Positions 30,271-42,800 of a DNA stretch of 64,000 nt are shown piece after piece. The stretch comes from Plutella xylostella. Taxonomy: Eukaryota > Arthropoda > Insecta > Lepidoptera > Plutellidae. The stretch spans positions 1-64,000 of the forward strand of contig NC_063987.1 of NCBI RefSeq assembly GCF_932276165.1, in the 5' to 3' direction. Below the pieces are notes generated by a model. It saw only the letters and a list, made by a program, of their open reading frames with translations. It ran no database searches and was not told the DNA's origin. Made by a program: the position numbers and the translations under genes. The stretch's first letter is position 1; each line of letters starts with the position of its first letter.

Positions 30271-33200
30271 CTAGAAGGTGGGGTCGGGCGCGTCCTGCGC
30301 GTACCCGAGCCGCTGCAGCGCCTGCTTGATCTCGGCGAACACGGAGGCGTCCTCGATGGTGGCGGGCAGCGTGACGGGCAGCGAGCGCGCCAGGCGGGCC
30401 ACGGCACCGCGCAGCGCCTTGCCCGAGCGCGTGCGCGGCACCGCCGCCACCGCCGCCGCCTTGCGGAACGCCGCGATGGGCCCGATCAGGTGCCGCACCA
30501 GCGCGATCAGCTCCTGCGTCACCGTCGACTCCGGGATTATCTCCTCGTCTGCGGGACATCAACACATTTACTTTAAGTAAGTACCTATATACTTATTCTT
30601 CACGCTTTAACTCTATCTAACGAGATAAGTAGGTATAGTAGAACTTCAAGCAAGGCACGAAGATGGCTTATCTTCGATAAGCTTCATTTTTACGAGATCC
30701 TCTGCCATCTCTTTCATAAACTTTTGCTTGTGTGAAGGAACTACGTGAATCTATGTAATGGTTTTTTACAATTGTGTGGAAGTAGTAATGAAACAGTAAG
30801 AATAAGAAGAGGTATACTGACGGTCCATGGGCGGGCGCATGACGTAGAGGCAGAGCGGCACGTCGCCCTTGGTGGCGTCGGGCGCGCCCACGACCACGGC
30901 GTCGGCGACGCGGGCGTGGCGCAGCACCACGTCCTCCAGAGCCGCCGTGGACAGCCGGTGCCCCGCCACGTTGATGACGTCATCCGCGCGCGCCACCACC
31001 CACACCGCGCGCTCCGCCGACACCCAGCCCGCGTCCTGCGTGTCGTAGTACCCCTGCAACACACAACCACCGTCACTACTGCGCTTCAGGGTACTGTGTA
31101 CCGAGCTTCTCTTATTGCATAAAATGCAAGTATAATAAGTATACAAAAAGTATTAAAAGCAGTTCATACTGGAGATAAATTAAAGTAAAACCTTGAAGTT
31201 TTTGGTTGCAAATCATTTTTGTAGAATTACACTGAGCTGTTGGTACTGAATTGTCATGTTGTTGATATTTACAATATCAGAAAAAAAAACTCTAAAAACT
31301 GTAATTATCCTGAGTTAGGGGATGCGGATGGTGGTGTACTCACGGGGTAGGCCTTGAAGTAGGTGTCCTCGAAGCGCTGGTCGGCCTGCCACAGCGTGGA
31401 GGCGAAGCCGGGCGGCAGCGGCAGGCGGCACACCAGCCGGCCCACCTCGCCCGCCGCGCACTCCGAGCCGTCCGCCCGCAGCGCCAGCACTGCGCCGGGG
31501 AACAAGTCAGTAAGGGGGCAAAGAGGGGACGGGTTAGGTGTCTATCGTTTTTATTGTGATGTAAGGTAAGAAAAACCATAACACTCAAAATCATAGACCG
31601 TTAACTTTGAAAAACACGAGTTTCGACTCTTTACGTCCGATTCCGCGTTGTTCTATGCTTTACGTCGGTCCAAAAGTTGAAACTCGTATATGACAACGTC
31701 TATAAAGTCAAATTTTAAAGCTATAAAAGTACTTTTATCAGAATATCTGACAAGAAATTTTAAATTTTGAACAAAAAAATCATTGTATCAGACTGAGCTT
31801 CTGGGTGTTTGTTTTTTGTTAATTATTAACTTTGTTTTATCGTTATAAAAGTGCGCAGAGTTAAAAGAAAATAAGAACAAAGGGTTATTCAATTCTTCAT
31901 GTTTTGAAATACGACCTATTCAGTTACATAAATTTAAATTACATTAAATTTATGTAACTGAAACAGAACATCCAATTGTGTAACTTCTTATAACTTATTT
32001 AATACAGAAAAGAGAACTAAGTGATACCAAAATTTGCACTCGTAAATATAAAAGCAAAGGTTCTAGTTCTATTCTATTATATTCTGGTCTGAAGTTCGTG
32101 GCTCTCTCGAGTGGAACCTTTGTACATATCCCCTTGATTTCAGCTCAGCCAGCGTAGCTCCCGAGTAAACTGGAGTAGCAATCCGTGGTGTTGCAATAGC
32201 TGAGGTAGGCAAAGGTTACAGACAGACTAATCTACCATCGCACAAACCAGGAGACAGTTCGAGCTGAAATGCTAGGGATTAATAATGAAATGGTGGAAGT
32301 CGAGCTCGTGTAGCACGAGGCCGGGTGCGGATGAAAACTAAAACCGTAACCTTCAATCACTTCAATGTTAATGATTTAGTATTTAGGTACGTACTGGGAA
32401 CTTACGTGTCTCTGGGAAATCCTAATGCATGGAATAAAAGAATATTCGAGAGAAACATTCCCACGGGCAAGACATAGGTACTTAACTAAATGTGTTGACG
32501 TTTTTGTTGTAGCTAAGAAAATAATTTATGTTTTTAATTATAATCCTTTGGCAAATTAAAAGTGTTGTTATCGCTATAATATGAAGGTTGTTACAAATAT
32601 GAGGGCAATGTACATGTTTTAGCGAAAAGATTATACATACAAAGACCTTGAATATATTACAGTGGGTAAACACAACACACACAACGTCAATATTGTCAAA
32701 TCAAAACAGGAAAGGCGCTTTGTAAGCAACATTGCGAAAAACACATTTATTATGTACCTACAAACATATTCCAGGCCTGAGTAGTTAATGAATGACAATG
32801 ACATATTTTTCTCAGAAATGACCACAAATGACCGTAATATGGACGTAGATTTCAGTCAGTGCTATAATAATATGAGCAAACAATATAAACTTATCATTAA
32901 CTGCTAGTAATTACTACCTCGACCACGCGGATTTGGAAAGGGGTTGCCGTTGTGGAATCACGATTTATAAGAGAAACATAATGATGAGATGTTAAGAAGG
33001 TGACGGAGAGTGTATAGATGTGTCATGCGGACTGACTCCGTCTGCCACCAGTGGAGATGAAGGAGAGTGTATAGATGTGACATGTGATGATGGAGAGTGT
33101 ATAGATGTGACATGTGATGAAGGAGGGTGTATAGATGTGTCAAGTGTACTGACCGTCGTATCCGGGCACGGGGTAGCCGGCCGAGTGCGGCGGCGGCGCG

Positions 33201-36200
33201 CGCACGCCCAGCCCGCGGCACGCCGCCGTGATGGCCGAGCCCGACTCCGTCTGCCACCAGTGGTTCAGCACCGGCACCCCGAACACGCGCTCTGCCCAGT
33301 TCTGCAGGAAGGGACAACAACATCACCATCTCCATTCAGGAAGCAGCTTGTATATACTGGTGTTGCAAGCCAGGATAGCAAGCAAGTGACAAAACCTAAT
33401 CTTAATTTCTACTAAGTAGAAGAACTAGTAGATGCTAGCTTTATACTAACACTTATAGCTGGCTATCGTAGGTTGAAAAACTAGCCTTGTGAATACCGAA
33501 CATAAGCCTCCTAATTCCTCTTTCTGTTTATTTTGTATTCCTCTCATAGTTTGGTCCTAGCAATATTATAGAGTACAAAGAGGACACTCGTTTTATTTTA
33601 TCTTTGAACGTCAAGTAAAGAAGAATGGAGGCACAGAGGCATAGGACAACAGTAGCTCAAAAGACCGTCCACCAGAGGCAGATTATTATACGTATCACAC
33701 TCACGTGAGCGGTCACGAGCCGCGGCGTCCAGTACTTACCTAAAGTGTAACTTTTTCTAGTTAACAATTCAAATGGAGGGAACAAAGGTTGCCCTGCGAC
33801 CCCGCTGCCTCCGCGCGCATCGTCTAATACTACTGATTTAATTTACATCGCATTTTACTACAACGGTACAGTGGCTCTGTGCAAAATAATTACTGATAAA
33901 ATTTGATTGTAGAAATAATAATACATTGATTTCACGCGTGCCCTCTTTGACCTATGCTAAAATTTGCTTAGCACGTGTTTATTCCCGAGCTAACAGTAAA
34001 TTAAAATATTTTTTAATTGTATACAATAAACTGTCAAATAAAATAATTTCAGCAAGGTAAATAACAGGAAAAGCTAAATACATTGGCCTGCTTCTCTCAA
34101 TGAAATAACCATGCATTTTTTGAAACCCGTAACGTCGCGTACGTTGGTTCGTAAGTAGTAAGGTTAACTCAAATGCTTAGAGCTTCGAATACCCAATTTT
34201 ACATAAACTCATCATAATCATCATCATTAAACTTTTCAACTTGTAAGGAATTCACGAAACAAAAAAGATCAGAGCTACCGATATTACGTAACGACCTTTA
34301 TGTCTTTTATCGATTGACAACAGTGCCACAAAGTGGTAATTTAGGTTTATGAAAAAAAAGGAAGCTAGAGCAGTGAGATCTTTTCCCGATACTTTTTACA
34401 CAAAGTAGTATGTATAGCGTATATTCTATTTTGTTAATTTTTCATTATAATTTTTGATGTTTTATATATATTCTATATAGTTTATATATTTTTGTATATT
34501 CTATTTTGTTAATTTTTCATTATTATTTTTGATGTTTTAAAATGTTAAATTTTGAATTTTACCTATACGACTGTAAAATCAAAATATTTATCGTCACTGT
34601 CAATCTTACAAAAGTCTAATATGACAAAAACAGATGATCAATGACCGCAACGTTTTTTATATAAAATGTTAATAAATGCTAAAAACAACGGCAAGTCAAG
34701 TACCCTTATTGTTCATTAATTAAGACTAAATGTCTGCCAGACGGGAATTCAACAAAACCAAGTAGGTGCAACGACCTTAATTATATTAACCAATATATGA
34801 ATAAACGGAAATCAAATATACGAAGTGGGCCATAGCGTAGAACAAACGTTTTTCAAAATGACCTCCTGATCCATTTCTTTTCACCTTTATGTGTAGTTTT
34901 AACCAATGTAGGTATAATGTTAATCTTATACAAAATTATTACAATTACAATTATATAACGTGGTCTTGCGGTTAACAAAATACACATAAGGCAAAGGCTT
35001 TTGATTAGTGTGGCATATAAAATTTTAGTTTTCAAACCTCTTTCAATAAATTTTTGAGACTTTATAGCATCATATATAAAAAAATACGACAAATGAATAA
35101 TAACCTAAGTAGTAAAGGCGTTCCTCAAGGATCAATTCTAGGTCCATTGTTGTTTCTTATTTTTTTCGCGTTTAATACCTACTTTATAATTTAATATATA
35201 TTCACGTGTGTCTATTTATGGTGCAGTGTAAGTGATGTGAGTACCTTGGTGTCCTGGTCGCAGTGCTCGCCCGCCATGAACACGGCGCGCAGGGAGGTGA
35301 GGCAGTAGCGGCGCGCATACTTGGCCTGCGGGTCGGCGCGTTTCAGAACGCGGAACGCGGTCGGCACCGAGAACAGCGCGTTCACGCCGTGCTGCTCGAT
35401 GATCCTGCGGGGGGCGGGAACAGTTACTCGCTGGAATCATTACTAACTTTATCGACTGTATCACTTTGGTCACAATATGACGTAAATCGATGTTTTTGCT
35501 TCAAGAGCATCGATAGACTTCATATAACTATGTGTACTGACCTGAAGTACTGGCCGGGGTCGGGCGTGCGGTCGGGCTTGCCCTCGTACAGCACGGTGGT
35601 GAGGCCGGCCAGCAGCGGCCCGTAGCAGATGTAGCTGTGGCCCACGACCCAGCCCAGGTCGCTGGCGGCCCACCACACGCCGCGCCGCAGCCCGTACACG
35701 GCGTGCATGGACCAGCACAGCGTGGCCGCGTGCGCCGCCGCGCGCTGCACGCCCTTCGGCTCCTGCGTCGTGCCTGAGGGGGTACGGGGTATATGTATAC
35801 TCGAGGTTCTAGTGAACATTTACAGTCAGCTGCATAAGTAGCTATACACTTTTGTACCTTGTCAATCTGAAACCGCCTATCAATTCATTGAAATATTGAC
35901 GGTTCGTCAGTTTGACAAGGTACAGAAGTGTATAAAGACTTATGCAGCTGACCGTACCTTGTACACTTGATTGCAATACAGTCATATTTTGATTTAAAAC
36001 ACGCGGGCAGTCTTCTAGTGATGGTAACGTTGAAGGTAGGCGACCGGCTGATTCACCGATAAAATATGATATTATAATTGTAGTCGGCAATAGAAAAATT
36101 TCAGCCTTATAGTTACTATCAAATCTATGTAGGTAATATGTTTCTGTTACGACTGCATATGAGTTGTTGTACCTAACACTTATAAGTTATCTTTATAGGT

Positions 36201-39200
36201 GTTTGAAGAGGTTTACCTTGTTAGCTCAGGACAAAATTTAGCAATGTCCGAAAAAATATTTTCTCAGGAGGCTTAGAAAAATAATTATAAAATGTAAAAC
36301 ATAATTTAAGTATTTTTATTAAAGGTAATTCAAGTCTATAATTGCTATATTTCTATGATTTTATTGAAGTAGTGCTAACCTCAATCGTTTTTCATTCAAG
36401 TTAAGTGGCTGCCGGCCTATCATAGGTCTGTATTAATACAAATAACGAGCCATAATATAAATATTATAATAAGTAATAACTTATAATAATGACTTAGTCA
36501 ATAAAAACACTTTTCAGCAAATATTATAGCAAACTTTACAACATATTTATTATGACGTGTGACTGCATGTTCCATGAATAACACATTGTCAGGAACTATT
36601 ATGTGATATCTATGTACTTCACTGCGTACATACTGCGTAGCCTACGTAGGTATACCGCACACATAACATCCTACACTATTCCTAAGTCTTATAATATGCA
36701 CCAAATTTGAATGAAACATTGTGCAAAGGGTAGGTAATAAAAGAATGCGTCATTCAACCAAAATAGAGTAACTATCGTTAACTAATGGTGCATGCAATAG
36801 TCACTATTAGCAAGCATTCATAATTATTATAGTTCTATACTTAGAAACATACATGATAAACCTAATCAACAAAAAACTAGTTTTGTGGTAGCATGAAAGG
36901 AATATAATCTACTTATTATTATGTCCTGCATGAGTTTGAAATTGAACCATGAACTATTCTCACAGAATGCTTCGCCAACGAAGCTGAAACCGACAAGCCG
37001 AACTGTCAAAAAATTGTGGACCGAATGTTGATTGGGGGAAAATATTAGTGGGCTAGCAGTTCATTGATTAATTGACTGTGGATGAAAAATTACATCCTCT
37101 CTCACTCTCCACTACGCTACGCTACGCTACACTAGTGCAGTACTGACCGGAGGTGTAGAGTATGTAGAGCGGGTCGTTGGCGCCGACGCTGACGCAGGGC
37201 GCGGGCGGCGCCTGCAGCGCGTCGAGCCAGCACACGTCGCGGCCCGGCTCCAAGCGCGACTCCAGCACGCAGCGCCGCTGGTACACCACCACCGCCGCCG
37301 GCTGGTGCGCGCACTGCGCCAGCGCCTCGTCCAGGATGTCCTTGTACCTGCACAGCAACAAGCAACATGTGGGGACAGCTCACACACGCCCATCCGACCC
37401 CAAGCTAGGCAATATGGGTGTCGGTGGCTGATATATCAACACAAATGAATAGATAGATTTAAATAATATAGATAAAAGACGATCCAATACAAGAGTGCTG
37501 TGCAGCGATCACAGGATTCGATACTATTTTCGAATCTACATAAACATAATTATGGAAAAGAACGGTATCGTCAACTGTCACCGTCAAAATGTAAGGAAAA
37601 ATTGTCAGTTCCAAAAGTGACATTTGTTTTTTCCATAAATGTTTATGTAGATTCGAAAATAGTATCGAATCCTGTGATCGCACTGCTGATCGCACGAATG
37701 TTTACTGTGGGCGGGAATCGAACCCGCAGCCGTAAGCTTCGGAAGCAGCTTCATTACCGTGGTATAGCGACACGGTGGAGGTAGGGGGTGGACTCACCGC
37801 ACGATCTTGTTGGGCTCGACGCCGCAGGACGCCGCGATGATGATGTCGGGCTCCGCGTGCTCGATGCGCGTGCGCAACTCACGCGCCGCGAACCCTTCAC
37901 ACAGGAGGACACAAATAAAACATTATTTTAATTTTATAATGGAATTGCTCTAAATATTTTGGAATATTGGCTTTCTTTCGTTACCTTTCTCAGTAATTTA
38001 TGTATAAATTCATTCTTATACAGGGTGTTGCAAAAAGGGTATACTAAGCCGAAACCTACATGTGCAGCATGTTATATCTAAGCCCGAAACTGAAATCAGA
38101 ATTTGAAAATTCGCCAAAATAAAATTTCATTTTCCATAGAAACTTTGTTGGTCACGTGACTTTTTACTATGAAAAAAATAATTTTTTTTTCGCGAATTTC
38201 GAAATTCTGATTTCATTTTCGGGCTTAGATATAACATGCTGCACATGTAGGTTTCGGCTTAGTATACCAATTTTGCAACACCCCGTATAAACTAAATAAA
38301 TAATTTGTCATACAGCTCGGTTTCATTCATCATAGTGCCAGAGAGACCAAAATGATGTTTGTGGAAACCATCAAAATTAGAGAAAAATAACTGAAAAAAA
38401 AACTACTGTAGGCTCTTCTCTTGGTTTCTTCTCCATTCACTGCACTGATGTAGCGTAATACCGTGATGTTGCGAGACACTGACCTCCGAACACGACGCTG
38501 TGTATGGCGCCGATGCGGTTGGTGGCGAGCATGGCGATGACGGCCTCGGGGATGAGCGGCATGTAGATGAGCACGCGCGAGCCCCTCGACGCCCCGAGCT
38601 CCAGCAGCTTGCCCGCGATGCGCGACACCTGGCGGGGGAAGTACAAGGTAAGACTATACGTGTACTAGTAACTTAATGTAAAGCGCATTTCTAGTATTAA
38701 CGAGCTTTATTGTCAACGTAATAATTGTTCAGTTGGTTGGATCTAAGTCTACCAATCTTCTGATCTCCTGTTCCTTTTGCATTTCTGCATTTATAATTAT
38801 ATTATCTGATAAACTGCAACAAAACGTTTACAGTCTGTGATACAAACTGGAAAGAAGTTTACAGTGACAATATCACATCGGGGTCACCACTTTGGGGCTT
38901 TTTGTTACTTTAATGGCTTTGGGAGAGGCCTCTGTCTCAGTGGACTGCTATAGTTTGAAGAAGTAGTGAGTGAGTGTTACCTGGTCGAGCAGCTGGCTGT
39001 AGGTGATGCGGCGCACCTTGTCGGTGAGCGGGGAGTCGTGCACCAGCGCCACCTGGTCGCCGCGCGCCGCCGCGTGCCGGTCCACCGCGTTGTGGCACAC
39101 CGACAGCTCGCCGCCGCAGTACCTGTAAGAAGAGGAGTGTCACCGCTTGTCACACGCAGGGGAGGGTCACTCTACTTCTCACAGCCAGGAGAGAGTCACT

Positions 39201-39852
39201 ACTTGTCACAGGCAGGGAAGAGTCACTACTTGTCTCAAGCAGGGGAGGGTCATCACTTGTAACAGCCAGGGGAGGGTCACTACCTATCACATTCAGAGCA
39301 GAACGGGCAGGATGCATGGCCATTATACCATATGCAGAGGACGTAAAATTGAATTTCAGAGCTTAAGGTTATTGGAATACGTCCTACCTGTTTTGGTTTA
39401 GGTTTCATTTATATTTATAAGTACTGTAGGTATAAAGAGTATTATGTATAAGTAGGCGTAGTAGTGTGGCTTACTATAAGTAACGCTTTTGCTATATCCT
39501 TACTAATATTATAAATGTGAAAGTAACTGTGTCTGTCTGTCTGTCTGTCTGTCTGTTACTCTTTCACGCCAAAACTACTGAACGGATTTGAATGAAATTT
39601 GGTATACATACGGTCTAGACCCTGGGAAAGAACATAGGCTACTTTTTATCCCGGAATTCCCACGGGAAAAACTTTTTAAGGCGAAGCGAAGCGCGCGGGA
39701 ACAGCTTGTCCTAGATAGTTTACAACTCGATATGCCTAACTTACGGTAATCGATATACCTAAGTACGAGATACCTTGTAATAATATGCTTTATATGTTCT
39801 AGACCGTGGCTTATCCTAATCCTAACTAATATTATAAATACGAAAGTAACTG

Positions 39853-39883
<31 letters not shown>

Positions 39884-42800
39884 TACTCTTTCACGCCAAA
39901 ACTACTGAACGGATTTGAATGAAATTTGGTATACATACGTTCTAGACCCTGGGACAGAATATAGGCTACTTTTTATCCCGGAATTCCCACGGGAAAACTT
40001 TTTAAGGCGAAGCGAAGCGCGCGGGAACAGCTAGTTATAATTATAAGTACCTAAGTAGATCAGTTAAAATTATAATACATATCAATAATAACTTTTGAAC
40101 TTCCTTTTTATACATATATGGCTTATATGCTAAATACATATCAAATGTTTAATTAAATTCAATAAGCTATTTATAATAATCTGATTATTATGAGTCATTG
40201 AATGTGATTAATTAATTATGCAAAATAGCTATTGTTGCAAGCACAGAAGGTTTATTCTATTGCATCTAGATCATATTTTTATATCCCATTTAATTAAACA
40301 GATCTGTGTTACCTTAATAAATGATATATTTGTATTACTTAATAAATAGGTAAGTACATAGGTATAAGTATACTAATAGATTTTAGAGCGCACGTATAGG
40401 GTAGAGATTTTTGGGGTCAGTAAGGGGCCAGTTAAGCCTGGAGATTATTGTTAGGTATTAATTTTGTAGATAGCCTACTAACATAGACATAAAAAAAGTA
40501 TGAAAATTAACTACCGTATATTTTTCAGGTATAAAAAAGTACGTAGGTATGTCTTGCTGCTGTCATAACGGGAACACACATGGGTGGATGCTGGCGGGAT
40601 GTGGTCGGGGAACATTCAGTCCTCCATGAATGTCGGCAGCGTGAGTTCATGAATGGCGTGAAGCATCATCAATAAAAGTAGACTCGTGTCAGTTGTCGAC
40701 TTTAGACTGCATTGTCCCCCCCCCCCTACCCCGTGGCCTCCCTCATACCTACTCCTGCCTACGTACCTTCAATTATACACCTAATTTCGTTGTAATAAAG
40801 AAAATAAAATGTGGCATTATTGTCTCTACGCCGTATACTAGTATTCAACATTATGTATGTAGTCCACATTACTTATGTAAAGAGATTCATGAATGAATAA
40901 CTACACTATCGTAGAATGCAATTGCTAGTGAAATATAAAGACTTTTAGTTTGGAGAGAATACTAGAAAATTTTGTTACAAAAGTACTGCTTGTTAACGGT
41001 ACTATCTAACAGACACTTCAAATCGGTTTACTGAAAATAATTTAATTATATAGGTAAGTTATAGGTAGGTAGGTGAAGCGTCCGTAGTCGAGCGGGCCTC
41101 AGTGATCGTAACTGATCGCTGAGGTTAAGCAACAACTGACACGGTCAGCCATTGGATGGGTGACCAATTTCAAGTGGTGCTTTTCTGGACGCTTCCGTGC
41201 TTCGGACGGCACGTTAAGCCGTGGGTCCCGGTTGCTGCTTCGGCAGCAGTCGTTAAGCCTAGTCAGAGGCCTTCGGGCGGCTTGAAAACATCTGACATTC
41301 GGGTTGTCCACTTACCCGACAACTCTCTCAGCACAAGCTTGCTTGTGTTGGGGTCCACCAACCCGCACTTGGCCAGCGTGGTGGACTAGGCCTAAACCCT
41401 TCCTTCATTGGAAGGAGACCCGTGCCCCAGCAGTGGGGACGTAATGGGTCGTGATGATGATGATAGGTAGGTATACAATCAAAGTTTTAAATATGAATAG
41501 CTTTAGTATAGAACCGAATCGTAATAAGGATAGGATACTTAACAAAAATATGATTGAAACAAGAAGTAGGATGATACTCCATTTAGAAAACGAGTAATTG
41601 AATATATCCAAATGTTTTTCACTGTGACAGATGGTTGTATCTTCCTCACTAGGCCATTCAGCTCGGAGTTGCCAACCGCTGTCAGTCTCAATGTAGGTCT
41701 GGAAGCTTGGCATGTGTACTGACCACTTGGTGAAGGGCGGGTTGGAGTCGTCGAGCACGCGGTCCCAGGGCCGCGTCCACTCCAGCTCCCCCCCCACCTC
41801 CCCCCAGAACCCCTCCGGGTCCGCCAGCGAGCGCGCGTGCGCCGCGCGGTACGCCTCCGACACGCCGCAATCCTCTGCAACAAACATAAGTACATACATA
41901 CATTAAATACATAATAACAACATGCCCGCGTCACGACTGTAATTCCCGAAAAGGTAGTCAGAGCAGAGGTGACTCGCAAGCGTATGTACAATTGTACACT
42001 CCCGTCATAGGTCGCAATCCGTATCGCCGCCGCAACAAATACCTAGTGAGGATCTAATGACATTTTGTACCATTGACGAAATTTGTACCGATTCATCATC
42101 GTCAGCGAGTCAGTGACAAAAACAAAAAAATATGATTAAAGGATTAGCCAGACAGATTAATGGTCGGTAGCTCACTGTTCAGGGTGCACCGGACATATCA
42201 AAGGTTGATGATGATGAGTTGACAGGTACACTCGGGGTGGGTGCACGCCATGCTCATTTCAAGAGTTTCATGACCCACGTGGGTTGCCCGCCATATTCCT
42301 TAATCTCTTTTAATTTAGTCCATATCATACATGTAATCTCTTATGTTTGCAAGAAATTGAATTATACATACATATACCTATTGCTGATTGAAGTCCTGTA
42401 TAAATTAAATTTAATGTAGATGTAGCGTTGATTTCCTGTTTATCACCTTGTTTGTTATGTTGAAAGATATTATTCGTTGGTTTTAGAATACAATACAAGT
42501 AGTTTATTGTGGCTGACTACGTTGATATGTTTTGCGAAGTAAGTTATATAATAGAGGAAAGCCTTTGACAAGCTTTTGATTTGAATGAGAAGCACAAGCT
42601 ATGGCGCAGTGCGCGGTCCAGCTCCGTCCAGCGGTGTCATTCTGCAAGAAATCACCGCGAGCTCGTCGATGAATTTAAATGTGAGTAAATGAATATCCCG
42701 GGTTTGATTCCCGGGTGGGGCAGATGTTTGTTTAATGTATTGTTATTTCTATAATATATAATTATATATCTATCTATGAATCTGTGTAGAATAGTGTAGA

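Noticed and set aside
37712..37729. tRNA gene, suggested by the GGGAATCGAACCCGC B-box match
   Set aside because: No acceptor stem or anticodon arm could be folded around it, and the same head occurs with a SINE body in two other copies.
37459..37784. ORFs across 37459-37784 on both strands
   Set aside because: They run through a SINE and a nested MITE with inverted repeats and are not maintained coding sequence.
41100..41170. Functional 5S rRNA gene
   Set aside because: Only the 3' half matches. It carries substitutions and is fused to a SINE body with a GAT tail and a target-site duplication.
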